64,000 nucleotides of DNA from QHXW01 sp963847515 (GTDB lineage Bacteria > Acidobacteriota > Terriglobia > Bryobacterales > Bryobacteraceae): contig CAWKAA010000006.1 in assembly GCA_963847515.1 (NCBI GenBank), positions 354,743-418,742 of the forward strand. The letters are read 5' to 3'. The translations under genes were made by a program, and so were the position numbers. Under the pieces are notes generated by a model that was not told the DNA's origin, did no database searches, and saw nothing but the letters and a program-made list of their open reading frames with translations. The first letter of the stretch is position 1, and every line of letters starts with the position of its first letter. Below, piece after piece: positions 29,272-38,716 of this stretch.

Positions 29272-29314
29272 AAGGGTTTCCTTTCGGTGACGACCATGAA
29301 TCATGTCGTTAATC

Positions 29315-29330
29315 ATATTGAAGTCAATAT
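29315..29330. promoter_or_regulatory. MarR operator candidate in the doxX/marR divergent promoter
   Basis: A perfect 7-2-7 palindrome, ATATTGA-AG-TCAATAT, lies between the divergent doxX and marR genes. On the minus strand TTGACT within it could serve as the -35 of doxX, with CATGAT 16 bases on. MarR repressors bind such palindromes and release on phenolic or oxidising ligands, so the adjacent MarR is the likely binder. Confidence 0.6.
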
Positions 29331-29368
29331 AGTTGATGGCGTATACTTTTAGAAGATTCAGGTTTTTT

Positions 29369-29821
29369 ATGGCCCAAAGCATCCAGGAGCCGGAGCACGT
29401 CTGGCTTGTCATGATGAAGGCGATGCGCGCGCTGACAAGCTACGCAGCCGCGGGTATTGAAGAGACTGGGCTCGGCCTCTCGGATTTCGGCGTGCTGGAA
29501 GTCCTGCTACACAAAGGGCCTTTGCCGGTCAATACGATAGGCCCGATTGTCGATCTGACTCCAGGTTCGATCAGTATTGCCGTGGACCGCCTTTTCGCGA
29601 AGGGGTTGGTCAGCCGGGTAGAGAGCGGCGAAGACCGCCGGGTTCGTATCGTTGCGCTCACATCGCGCGGCAGGGATCTCATTGCTCCAGCCTTCCGAAA
29701 GCATGCCGGGCAAATGAGGAAGGTGTTCTCGGAGCTGAGCTCGGAGGACCTTCGCAGCCTCGAAGTGGCGCTCAAGAAAATCGGTAAGCGCGCTGCGGCG
29801 CTGATGGAGCAGAAGGGCTGA
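29369..29821 (+). CDS. MarR-family transcriptional regulator
   Basis: The 150-residue winged-helix regulator starts at ATG 29369 (MAQSIQEPEHVWLVMMKAMR). The recognition helix region is VDLTPGSISIAVDRLFAKGL, and the wing carries the DRR motif in GEDRRVRIVALTSRGRD. It is divergent from the doxX-nmrA-MDR run and presumably represses it and itself through the palindrome at 29315-29330. Confidence 0.9.
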   Translation: MAQSIQEPEHVWLVMMKAMRALTSYAAAGIEETGLGLSDFGVLEVLLHKGPLPVNTIGPIVDLTPGSISIAVDRLFAKGLVSRVESGEDRRVRIVALTSRGRDLIAPAFRKHAGQMRKVFSELSSEDLRSLEVALKKIGKRAAALMEQKG

Positions 29822-29875
29822 GTTTTGTACGCGCGAGCCAATGCGCTTGCATCTACAGCTGCGTCCGCCGATGAA

Positions 29876-30499
29876 TTATTTTCCGTAGGCCTGGGCGATC
29901 TGACCAACAAGCTTGGCCCAGCCCATGTCCATGGCGCCGTAAACCTCGCCGGCCTCCGGTCGCGCATTGTCCCTGAGGATTTCCACCATCAAGGTCGCGT
30001 AGTCCGAGAGAATGACGCCCGCCTGCAACATGCGCAGAAGCCCGACCTGACGCTTGGTCTCACTGAACGTTCCAGAGGCGTCGACCGCCACATACGCGTC
30101 CAGTCCCTTACCCACCGCGGTCATTGCCGGAAAAGCAGCGCAGACTTCGAGCGAGATGCCAGCGAAGATCAGCTTCTTGCGGCCGGTCGCTTCGATGGCG
30201 CGAGCTACCCGCGTGTCGTCGAAAGCGTTGACCGATGAGCGGTTGATGATTTCAATTCCCGGCAGCGCTTCGACAAGTTCCGGGAACGTCGGACCCCACA
30301 TGCTTTCGCGCGCCGTCGTGGTGACGACGATCGGCAACTTCAGCGCTTTGGCCGCTTTGGCCAGGGCCACCACGTTGTGCTTCAGTTCGCCGGTTGAATA
30401 GTCACGGACGCCCGTCATGAGGCCGACCTGATGGTCGACCAGGACGAGCGCCGCGTTTTCAGAGGTGAGGGGTTCGTAGGGTCGGATTTGATTCGTCAT
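29876..30499 (-). CDS. Isochorismatase-family cysteine hydrolase (YcaC-like)
   Basis: The 207-residue hydrolase has the catalytic Asp in ALVLVDHQVG, the TTTARESMWGP segment, and the catalytic Cys in GISLEVCAAFPA. The length and motifs resemble YcaC-type members, whose substrates are unknown. It starts at ATG 30499 and is divergent from a TetR gene, sharing a promoter region full of palindromes, so it is probably the TetR target. Confidence 0.88.
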   Translation of the reverse strand: MTNQIRPYEPLTSENAALVLVDHQVGLMTGVRDYSTGELKHNVVALAKAAKALKLPIVVTTTARESMWGPTFPELVEALPGIEIINRSSVNAFDDTRVARAIEATGRKKLIFAGISLEVCAAFPAMTAVGKGLDAYVAVDASGTFSETKRQVGLLRMLQAGVILSDYATLMVEILRDNARPEAGEVYGAMDMGWAKLVGQIAQAYGK

Positions 30500-30565
30500 T
30501 GGATTCTCCTTGAGGTGAAACCTCGCTACGGATTGCAGCTCGGCTTGCAGCCATTTAGTTTCCTT

Positions 30566-30631
30566 TACGTTCCGTTTTCTAATATAATCGAAACGGCGAA
30601 GATGTCAATTGACTTTACGCTACGTTCCGTT
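30566..30631. promoter_or_regulatory. TetR operator/promoter region between hydrolase and tetR
   Basis: A palindrome CCGTTT..AAACGG (30572-30596, centred on TATAAT) and two direct copies of TACGTTCCGTT (30566-30576 and 30621-30631) fill the divergent spacer. On the minus strand TTGACA (30608-30603) and TATATT (30586-30581), 16 bases apart, make a strong sigma-70 promoter for the hydrolase. The palindrome covers its -10, a classic repressor layout. Confidence 0.7.
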
Positions 30632-30643
30632 AAAACATGAAAC

Positions 30644-31258
30644 ATGAAGAAAGAAGCGCTTCCGGCTGTCCGTAAAGGTCGGCCTCCGAGTGAAATGGCG
30701 GCGTCGCATGCCGTCATCATGGATGCGGTCTACGCCCTGCTTGAGGAAAAGTCGGTGCGCGACTTGACCATCGAGGCGGTTGCCAAACGGGCAGGGGTCG
30801 GCAAACCCACCCTGTATAAATGGTGGCCGACCAAAGCGACCTTGGTGTTGGCGATGCTCTGTGAGCGGATGGCGCCGAAATTGGAGAAGCCGACCGTCCT
30901 GACCGCGGAACAGTCCCTGCGGTTTCGAGTGCGGAGCTTGATCGACGCGTTCAACGGGCCGTTTGGCAAGATCGTGGGCGGGCTGATCGCCGAGGGCCAG
31001 AGTGAACCGGCCGTTCTTCAGGAGTTCTTTGACCGATGGGTTAGTCCTCGACGGAACGCTACGATGGCGGATCTCCAGCGCGGCAAGGATGCCGGGGAGC
31101 TGGAAACGAACACAGAACCTGAACTGCTGAACGATGCGATTTTTGGTGCGATTTACTACCGCATGTTATTGCGCTCCGGTCCATTGACCAGGCGGTTCGG
31201 CGAGGAATTGGTCGAGCAAGTCATCCTCGGGCATCGCTCGGGAAACGCCCATAAGTGA
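30644..31258 (+). CDS. TetR/AcrR-family regulator
   Basis: The 204-residue repressor has an N-terminal HTH (DLTIEAVAKRAGVGKPTLYK, WWPTKATLVLAML) and a C-terminal ligand domain of the TetR_C_11 type (FGKIVGGLIAEGQSEPAVLQ). It probably controls itself and the divergent isochorismatase-like hydrolase through the operators at 30566-30631. Confidence 0.92.
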   Translation: MKKEALPAVRKGRPPSEMAASHAVIMDAVYALLEEKSVRDLTIEAVAKRAGVGKPTLYKWWPTKATLVLAMLCERMAPKLEKPTVLTAEQSLRFRVRSLIDAFNGPFGKIVGGLIAEGQSEPAVLQEFFDRWVSPRRNATMADLQRGKDAGELETNTEPELLNDAIFGAIYYRMLLRSGPLTRRFGEELVEQVILGHRSGNAHK

Positions 31259-31461
31259 TGAAATCGAGAGACACCTGGCGCGGCCACGATATCGAGGTCG
31301 TTCATAAAAGCTAATGTTCGTGCATCACGGTCACCTGCCTACCCGGCAGCTCATGAATTGTGGCGATCTGCTGCGGTAAACTGGACTTCTCGCATATTTC
31401 GATTCTTGCTGGATTCCGGCTGTCGGTCGATCAAGCGTCGTGGAGCGAGAGGACCACTATC

Positions 31462-33410
31462 GTGGAACCTTCAAAACAACATCTCGAATCCCTCCGCAAA
31501 GATGAGGAGTTCGCCTTGTATCGCTCGAACCAGCCCGGTTCAGCGTCAGTTCTCCTGCTAGATCCTGCTTCGCAAGCCGCGATTTCTCTGGAGAATGTCG
31601 GGCTTTATTCCGAGCTGCAACGCAGCGAAGCTTTCTTGGCTCAGGGCGAGAGGATGTGCCAAACGGGCAGTTTCGGGTGGAATATTTCGAGCGGAGAGAT
31701 CTACTGGTCGGACGGGACCTACAAGATCTTTGAGTATGATCGAACGGCTAAGCCAACGTTAGAAATGGCATTTCAGCGAGTTCATCCCGACGACAGAGAT
31801 TTCGTTCGGCAGGCTCACGAACAAGCGATCAATGAAAAGACGGACTTCAATCTGGAACATCGTCTGCTCATGCCGGACGGAGCAGTCAAATACGTTCACG
31901 TCATGGGCCGCGCGTTGCAGAGATCGTCAGGCGACCTCGAATTTGTGGGCGCCGGGACGGACGTTACCGCGGCAAAGCTGGCCGAAGAGAAGATCCGCCA
32001 AAGCGAAAGCGAGCTTCGACAGATTCTGGATTTCGCTCCGCAGCACGTTTATGTGTTAGGGCCGGACCCGGACACCACGCGGCTATATATGAATCAGGCC
32101 GCGCTCGATTATCTCGGCCTGACCGCTGATGAGTGGCGGATCTGCGACGGCCGCAAGTTCTTTCATCCCGACGATTGGGAGCGCGCGACGCGCGAGGCTG
32201 AAAGCAGATTTGCCGCCGGACTTCCGCACGAAGTCGAAGTGCGCTTACTGGGAAAGGACGGGAAATATCGCTGGTTTCTCCGACGCTGGAACCCGCTGCG
32301 GGATGAACACGGACGCCTCACCCGTTGGTATGTCGCCGGAACCGATATCGAGGATCGAAAGGCGGCGGAGCAAAGGCTCCAGGACGAGAATGTTTCCTTG
32401 CGCGAAGAACTCGACAAAGCATCCATGTTCGAGGAGATCGTGGGAAGTTCGGCGGCGCTGAAAAAGGTGCTCTCCTGCATCTCGAAAGTCGCGCCCACCG
32501 ACTCCAGCGTTCTGATCACCGGCGAGACCGGCACTGGCAAGGAACTAGTGGCGCGTGCCATTCACCGGCGGTCACGGCGATCCTCACACACGTTCGTCAG
32601 CGTGAATTGCGCCGCGATTCCGCGTGACCTCATCGCCTCGGAATTATTTGGCCATGAAAAGGGCGCGTTCACGGGAGCAACACAGCGTCGTTTAGGACGC
32701 TTTGAGCTGGCCGAAAAAGGCACGCTGTTCCTGGACGAGATCGGAGAGCTCCCGGCCGAAACCCAGATAGCTCTGTTGCGAGTGCTGCAGGAACACGAAT
32801 TTGAGCGCATCGGGGGAACCGGGACGATTCGGGCCGATGTTCGTGTGATCGCCGCGACGAATCGTGACCTGGAGTCCGCGATCGCCGCAGGTACGTTCCG
32901 AAGCGACCTGTTTTACCGCTGAATGTCTTTCCCATCGAGGTGCCGTCTCTGCGAGAACGAAGAGAGGACATTCCCTTGCTGGTGAGGTATTTCCTGAATC
33001 GCTACGCTCGGAAAGCAGGCAGACGTTTTACTGCGGTCGACAAAAAGAGCCTGGATCTGCTGCAAGCGTACACCTGGCCCGGTAATATTCGAGAATTACA
33101 GAACGTGATTGAGCGGTCAGTCATTGTGGGCGAAACGGAGACATTTTCAGTGGATGGAAGTTGGCTTTCCCGGCAACGTTCGACTGTTCCGGATATCCAG
33201 CCGGGCCTCTTCAGCAGGCGTCCCGCTCAAGAGAAGGCCATCATTGAGGCTGCTTTGCGCGAGTGCGGCGCGCGGGTGTCCGGGCCGTGAGGAGCCGCTG
33301 CAAGACTGGGCATTCCCGGAACTACTCTCGAATCGAAGATCAAAGCACTCAAGATCAACAAGAACCGATTCAAGGGGATCTCTCGAAAAACAGCGGGCTC
33401 TACGGGCTGA
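31462..33410 (+). pseudogene. PAS-PAS-AAA+ sigma-54 enhancer-binding protein, frameshift plus nonsense
   Basis: From GTG 31462 the protein shows two PAS/PAC domains (about residues 60-170 and 185-300) and a sigma-54 AAA+ domain with Walker A GETGTGKE, the sigma-54-contacting loop GAFTGAT and Walker B LFLDEIGE. At 32922 a TGA follows DLFYR; restoring one C (CCGC to CCGCC) gives the expected LNVFPIEVPSLRERREDIP. At 33288 an in-frame TGA replaces a Ser before GAAARLGIPGTTLESKIKAL, the Fis-type HTH, which then runs to 33410. The N-terminus begins inside the end of a GAF-like segment (AAISLENVGLYSEL). It is the natural candidate binder of the palindromes at 33.44 and 38.50 kb. Confidence 0.85.
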
Positions 33411-33436
33411 TTCGCACCGACGTCTTAAAAGGCTTT

Positions 33437-33529
33437 TTTACGAACTTCGTAAATTAACGATGTTTCGTAAATTGTCAGCTTCACTAATACCTTTAATTTC
33501 AGCGCTTTCGGTTGGACCTGGACCTGCAT
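33437..33529 (+). promoter_or_regulatory. Tandem palindromic upstream sites plus sigma-54 (-24/-12) promoter, copy 1
   Basis: Site 1 is a perfect 17-bp palindrome TTTACGAACTTCGTAAA (33437-33453), and site 2 is an imperfect copy centred near 33462. Sixty-nine bases after the site-1 centre comes TTGG-N10-GC (33512-33527, TTGGACCTGGACCTGCA), fitting the invariant GG/GC of sigma-54 promoters. The STAS gene starts 35 bases after the -12. The arrangement recurs at 38492-38586 with the same spacings. Transcription would include a short TCTTCC-TC-GGAAGA hairpin. Confidence 0.75.
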
Positions 33530-33563
33530 CTTTGTAGGCCAAGGTCTTCCTCGGAAGAGCAGC

Positions 33564-33827
33564 GTGTTCAGAATTCACAGGTCGGAAAACGGGGAAGTGG
33601 TTTTTAGGATAAGCGGCCGGATCGACGCAGAGCATATCGCCGAGTTGGAAACACTCATCGGCGCGGAAGAAAAGGGCCGCCGCATCATTCTCGACCTGAA
33701 AGATATGACTTTGACCGGTCAAGCCGGCATCGATTTTCTGACCCGGTGCGAAGCATCTGACATCACGCTGGTGAATTGCGATCCATACGTTCGCGAATGG
33801 ATCACCAGACAACAGAGCGGCAAGTAG
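33564..33827 (+). CDS. STAS-domain-like small protein
   Basis: This 87-residue protein from GTG 33564 reads like an isolated STAS/anti-sigma-antagonist fold (VVFRISGRIDAEHIAELETL, RRIILDLKDMTLTGQAGIDF). The usual phosphorylatable Ser after the LTGQAG turn is not evident. It is the first gene after the sigma-54 promoter and is followed 46 bases later by the aldehyde oxidoreductase genes. It may be a regulatory partner; its role is inferred only. Confidence 0.7.
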   Translation: MFRIHRSENGEVVFRISGRIDAEHIAELETLIGAEEKGRRIILDLKDMTLTGQAGIDFLTRCEASDITLVNCDPYVREWITRQQSGK

Positions 33828-33873
33828 CGCATAAAGGGAGGAATTCTTATGGAGAGCAAACTGGGTAATCAGC

Positions 33874-34428
33874 ATGGTCGAGACTTCCGTGGAGCGAAGG
33901 CAAAGTGATATGCGGGTGGACGTGAGTATGACAGTTAACGGCTCGCTACGGACGCTAGAAGTCGAGCCACGGACGACATTGCTCGATACATTGCGTGATG
34001 AACTGGCCTTGACCGGCCCGAAGAAATCGTGCGATCGCGGGGAATGCGGGGCGTGCACAGTCCACATCGAAGGCAGGCGGGTTCTGTCCTGTATGACTCT
34101 GGCGGCGATGCACGATGGCCATCAAATTACCACCATTGAGGGGTTGGAGAGCAACGGCAGCCTGCACTCGCTCCAGGAGATGTTCATCGAGCATGACGGG
34201 TTTCAGTGCGGTTTCTGCACGTCGGGCCAAATCATGTCTGCTGTCGCAATGATCGAAGAAGCGAGAGCGGGCTGGCCGAGTGCCGCGACGATAGACGTAA
34301 CGAAGCCATTCACGATTGAGGATCTCTCGCCGGCAGAGATTCGCGAGCGCATGAGTGGCAATCTGTGCCGCTGCTCGTGCTACCCGAACATCGTTGCGGC
34401 CGTCGCCGAAGCTGCGGGGAGGCATTAA
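33874..34428 (+). CDS. Aldehyde oxidoreductase [2Fe-2S] subunit (PaoA-like)
   Basis: The 184-residue small subunit of a xanthine-oxidase-family enzyme carries both 2Fe-2S sets: the plant-type CDRGECGACTVH...C and the helical CGFCTSGQI...CRCSCYPN. It passes electrons from the molybdenum site to the FAD subunit. Unlike E. coli PaoA there is no clear Tat signal. It precedes FAD and molybdenum subunits in the order small-FAD-large, as in paoABC. Confidence 0.9.
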   Translation: MVETSVERRQSDMRVDVSMTVNGSLRTLEVEPRTTLLDTLRDELALTGPKKSCDRGECGACTVHIEGRRVLSCMTLAAMHDGHQITTIEGLESNGSLHSLQEMFIEHDGFQCGFCTSGQIMSAVAMIEEARAGWPSAATIDVTKPFTIEDLSPAEIRERMSGNLCRCSCYPNIVAAVAEAAGRH

Positions 34429-34432
34429 AGCC

Positions 34433-35426
34433 ATGCATCCCTTCACGCTTTCGCGGCCAACCGACGTTTCAGCGGCGATCGCGGCACATGCTCAGAACGC
34501 CAAGCTAGCCTTCATAGCGGGCGGCACCGACCTGATCGGTTTAATGAAGGACCGGGTCACGTTGCCCGACCATCTATTGGACATCAATAGGCTTGCCGGG
34601 ATGTCGCAAATCGAAGCGCTAAGCGACGGTGGGCTGCGCATCGGCGCGTTGGCGCGAATGAGCGATGTGGCAGCGAACCCGGACGTGAGGTCTCGTTTCC
34701 CGGTCATCGCCGAAAGTCTCCTGTTCGCCGCATCGGGCCAACTCCGAAATATGGCGACTATCGGCGGGAACATCATGCAGCGTACCCGCTGCACTTATTT
34801 CCGTGATGAGGATGACCTGCCCTGCAACAAACGGCGGCCGGGCTCAGGGTGCTCGGCGCGTTATGGGATCAACCGAAATCACGCTATCTTCGGATGGTCC
34901 GATGACTGCGTAGCGACGCATCCCTCAGATTTGGCCGTGGCGCTTGCGGCCCTGGATGCCAACGTTTTAGTGCGCAACCCTGGCGGACAACGATCGATTC
35001 CGTTTGCCGAGTTCTACCGTCTGCCCGGCAACACTCCGGAGCATGACAACGTGCTCGAACGGGGCGATCTCATTGTGGCGATAGAAGTCCCCGCGCGTAA
35101 CGAGGGCCGCGCCTCGCATTACCTCAAGCTTCGCGATCGCCAGTCGTATGAGTTCGCTCTTGTTTCCGCGGCAGCGGCGGTGGCCGCCGACCGCAGGCGG
35201 ATTTCTGGCCCGCATCGGAATGGGCGGTGTCGCACATAAACCCTGGCGCCTCACGCGGTCCGAAGCCGCGTTACGTGGAGTATCACTTGACGACATCGGT
35301 GCACTGAAGCTGGCGCTTGCGGTTTCGTTCGCCGATGCTCGACCATTGGCGCAGAACGCTTTCAAGATCGAGCTTGCGCAGCGAGCTGCGCTTCGGGCTC
35401 TCGAAACTGCAGGAGCGCGTTTATGA
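34433..35426 (+). pseudogene. Aldehyde oxidoreductase FAD subunit (PaoB-like), frameshifted
   Basis: From ATG 34433 the FAD-binding domain is clear (AFIAGGTDLIGLMKD, ATIGGNIMQRTRCTYFRD). It includes the PaoB-type extra 4Fe-4S cysteines (RCTYFRDEDDLPCNKRRPGS, then C). Near 35190 the frame shifts by one, and GGFLARIGMGGVAHKPWR continues to the stop at 35424-35426. The large subunit ATG overlaps that stop by four bases, so the second frame is the original one. One indel separates this from a normal 330-residue protein. Confidence 0.85.
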
Positions 35427-37616
35427 ACGCGATTGGACAGCCATTTTCGAGAATCGACGGGCGCCTCAAAACGACCGGCGCCGCGCGCTATACGGCAGAT
35501 ATTCCGATAGCTGATGTTGTCTATGGCGTACTCGTCCAGAGCACGATTGCAAACGGCCGGACAGTCGCGATCGACTCGAGCGCAGCTGAACAGGCTCCCG
35601 GCGTCCTCAAGGTTTTTACGCACGGCACGCATGAACCCGACGCCAAAGCCGTGGAGTCACTTGCATCCGCACGGGCAGTCCTATCTTCCGCTGCAGGACG
35701 ACAAGATTCTGTACGCTGACCAACCCATCGCTCTCGTAGTCGCCGGTACACACGATCAGGCAGTTTTTGCCGGAACCCTGATCAGGGCAGACTACGAAAC
35801 GCAGCCCGCTGCGGTGTTCGACCGGCAAACGGCGAAAGACGCTATCCAGCCTCCCCAATTCCTCTGGCCAGTGTCGTCATCGGTGGGCGATGCCGATAAT
35901 GCGATCTCCAGCAGCGCCGTGCAGATTAAGCAGACGTACTCTACGGCGGATCGGCATCACAATCAGATGGAGCCACACGCAACGACCGCTGTCTGGGACG
36001 ACGGGACGCTTACGCTGTATGAAACCACGCAGCACATTTTCGGGACGAGAGAACTCGTCTCTATGGTTCTCGGCATTCCCCGAGAGAAGGTCAACGTCAT
36101 TTGTCATTTTCTGGGCCGTGGTTTTGGCGGCAAGGCGTATGTCTGGCCTCATACTTTGATCGCGGCACTCGCCGCCAAGGTGCTGAACAGGCCGGTCCAC
36201 GTTCAGCTCTCGCGCGCACAGATGTACTCCATGGTCGGCCATCAGACGGCGAGTATGCAGATGATCAGGCTCGGAGCGGAACGCAATGGCAAGCTGAACG
36301 GCATTCGCCACGACAGTGTGACGCCGACATCAATGTTCGACAACTACATCGAGTACGCGGCGCTTTGTCCCCGGTCGCTTTGGGCCGCAGATGGCGGAAT
36401 CGCGACCAATCACAAAATCGCGCATGTGAATCGCAACACCCCAACCGCGCTTCGAGCGCCGCATGAAGCGCTCGGTCATTTTGCGCTTGAGAGCGCATTG
36501 GACGAGCTTGCTTACGCCACAGGAGTCGATCCGGTAACTGTTCGCCTACTCAACGATACGGACATCGACCCGGAGAGTGGCCGTCCATTTTCCACACGCG
36601 CCATGCGCAAGTGCTTGATAGAGGGCGCTGCGAGGTTCGGCTGGGAGAAAAGAACACCCGAGCCTTGCTCGATGCGCGACGGCCGCTACGTGATCGGGCA
36701 GGGTATGGCGGGCGCGATCTACACACATTGGCGCTGGCCGGCACAGGCGCGGGTCACGCTGATGCGCGACGGGTCAGCGCTAGTCGAGGCCGGGACTCAT
36801 GAACTGGGAACAGGTACGTATACCGTGCTTCAACAGATCGCCGCCGAGACACTGGGGATGCCTCCGGAGAGAATAAGCGTTCGAATTGGCGACACAAGGC
36901 TACCTACCTCGCACGCCTCGATCGGCTCCGCTACGCTGGCAAACGCTGGCGCCTCGGTCATGCTGGCCGCGAAGGACGCACGCGACAAAGCAATCGCGCT
37001 CTCTCGAACTGGCGAGTTTGCGCCCTTCGCCGATGCGAAGAGCACCGATGAAATTGTCGCCAGCGCAGGAAGTCTGGTGGTTTCAGGGCAGTCTGTGGGC
37101 TACGACGATTTGCTCACCCGGAACGATATCCCCTCGCTGACCGGTGACGGAAACTACGATCCCAGCCCCGAGGGAACGAAAGCCACCTTCAGCTTCTCCG
37201 CGGTCTTCGCCGAAGTTCGCGTTGATCCCGACCTTGGGCTCGTACGTTTGAACCGCTTTGTAGGCGCGTACGACTGTGGTCGAGTGATCAATCCTAAGAC
37301 CGCACGCAGCCAGGCGATCGGCGGAATTATATGGGGTGTCGGCCAAGCTCTGATGGAACAATCCGAAACGGATCCGGCCTTGGGTCGCTTCATCAATCGT
37401 AATTACTCCGGCTACTTGGTGCCGACTTGTGCGGATATCCCAGAACTCGACATCTTGTTCGTGGGTGACTTCGATGAGGAAGCCAGTCCAATCGGCGGAA
37501 AAGGTCTGGGAGAGCTCACCTCAGTATCGGTCGCACCGGCGATTGCCAAGGCTGTCTATCACGCAACCGGTAAGCGCGTGCGGGACTTGCCGATCATGAT
37601 TGAAAAACTGCTGTGA
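35423..37616 (+). pseudogene. Aldehyde oxidoreductase molybdenum subunit (PaoC-like), frameshifted
   Basis: The start MNAIGQPFSRIDGRLKTTGA (ATG 35423) runs to about 35625, where one base is missing. The other frame then continues from RMNPTPKPWSHLHPHGQSYL to 37616. Molybdopterin-dinucleotide contacts GRGFGGKAY and ALRAPHEA and the catalytic Glu region GGKGLGELTSV are present. Such enzymes oxidise aromatic and aliphatic aldehydes to acids. Total length is near 730 residues if repaired. PaoD-type chaperone or MoCo-cytosine genes are not in the window. Confidence 0.85.
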
Positions 37617-37765
37617 CGTGGCTGAAGCTAACGCTAAGCACGTCGTGCCCGCTTGCAACGTCGCCATCGATGAGAGCGCACGCCACGGGCGCGTGGCACA
37701 TCGTCAATTCGTCTCGCTCGAGGTAGGCACTTCAGCCATGGCGCGGCGTGGACGGAAAGGCAGGA

Positions 37766-38263
37766 ATGTACATGGCACCGTCTAGCGAGAATCCGTTTGC
37801 CGCGCTGACGACCGTCGTGGCGCCTGCAATTCTGACCAACGCGTCGTCCGTACTTTGCTTGGGAACGGCCAATCGACTTGCTAGAATCGTGGACCGGACA
37901 CGCGTCGTATCGGCGGAACTCGCTCGTGTTGGGCCAAGCGCAAAGAGTTATGTGGTCTGCCGACGCCAACTTGAGGCCCTCAGAACGCGCTGGACCCTTG
38001 TTCTCAGGGCGCTGAAGTTGTTCTACATGTCCCTCGGATCGTTCGCTGCGGCCACTCTGATCTCGCTTTTTGGGGCGGTATTTGCAAGTTCTGGCCTGCA
38101 CCTCCCTTTCCCTTTCATCGCTTTCTTCGGCCTTGTTTCCGGCACACTAGGCGTCGCCGGGTTGGTTTTCGGTTGCTCCATCATGGTGCAGGAGGCACGG
38201 CTGGGTCTTCAGAATCTCGAAGAAGAAGCGAGGGTAACGGCTCCTGACGTCGAGAGTACCTGA
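37766..38263 (+). CDS. DUF2721-family membrane protein
   Basis: The protein (about 165 residues from ATG 37766; 37748 is an alternative) has an N-terminal helix (AALTTVVAPAILTNASSVL), the basic NRLARIVDRTR loop, and two C-terminal membrane helices (FYMSLGSFAAATLISLFG, FPFIAFFGLVSGTLGVAGL). This pattern is that of DUF2721, a small inner-membrane family of unknown role. It is located between the Pao genes and the second sigma-54 module. Confidence 0.7.
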   Translation: MYMAPSSENPFAALTTVVAPAILTNASSVLCLGTANRLARIVDRTRVVSAELARVGPSAKSYVVCRRQLEALRTRWTLVLRALKLFYMSLGSFAAATLISLFGAVFASSGLHLPFPFIAFFGLVSGTLGVAGLVFGCSIMVQEARLGLQNLEEEARVTAPDVEST

Positions 38264-38460
38264 TGGCGGCGGTGCTGTTCCTGGCGCACTTCATGTTCGC
38301 TGCCCATGGAAAGGACGCACGGTAAACTTCCCCGACCGAGACAGCAGCGGAGCAATAATGAACCACTGGACCAGCACTGGTTCAGTTCCCCAAACATTAG
38401 AGGGTAAGTGTGGCTTACGAAACAGCTAGACCTACCGGGACACACCTTTCCAAAAGCGGT

Positions 38461-38476
38461 TAGCCCCTCCGGGCTA
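38461..38476. terminator. Short GC hairpin before the second sigma-54 module
   Basis: TAGCCC-CTCC-GGGCTA forms a 6-bp stem with a 4-base loop about 200 bases after the DUF2721 stop and about 20 bases before the upstream palindromes. There is no T run, so intrinsic termination is uncertain; it may simply insulate the promoter. Confidence 0.35.
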
Positions 38477-38491
38477 TTCGCACCTCTCGCA

Positions 38492-38586
38492 TTTTTGCGA
38501 GATTCGTCAATTAACGAAGTTCGTAAATTATACGATCCAGTAACACATTTCTTTCCAGCTACTTCAGATTGGTGCTGGACCTGCAT
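38492..38586 (+). promoter_or_regulatory. Tandem upstream sites plus sigma-54 (-24/-12) promoter, copy 2
   Basis: A degenerate site (TTGCGA-GAT-TCGTCAA, centre 38502) and a good palindrome (TTAACGAAGTTCGTAAA core, 38509-38529, centre 38519) precede TTGG-N10-GC (38569-38584, TTGGTGCTGGACCTGCA). Centre-to-GG distances are 69 and 52 bases, the same as in the 33.4-kb copy. The similarity continues into the leader (GTAGGC..GTCTTCC..GGAAGA..CAG, TTCAGAATTC). It lies about 130 bases upstream of the enoyl-CoA hydratase start. Confidence 0.7.
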
Positions 38587-38716
38587 CTCGTAGGCAAAGT
38601 CTTCCTTGGAAGAACAGAATCTTCAGAATTCTTTTAAATGCAGGCGGTGACGAGAGGCTTCTTCTTGCACCCGGCTTGCGGCAGTAGAGAGCGCAGATCA
38701 TGAGAGGACAAATGCC

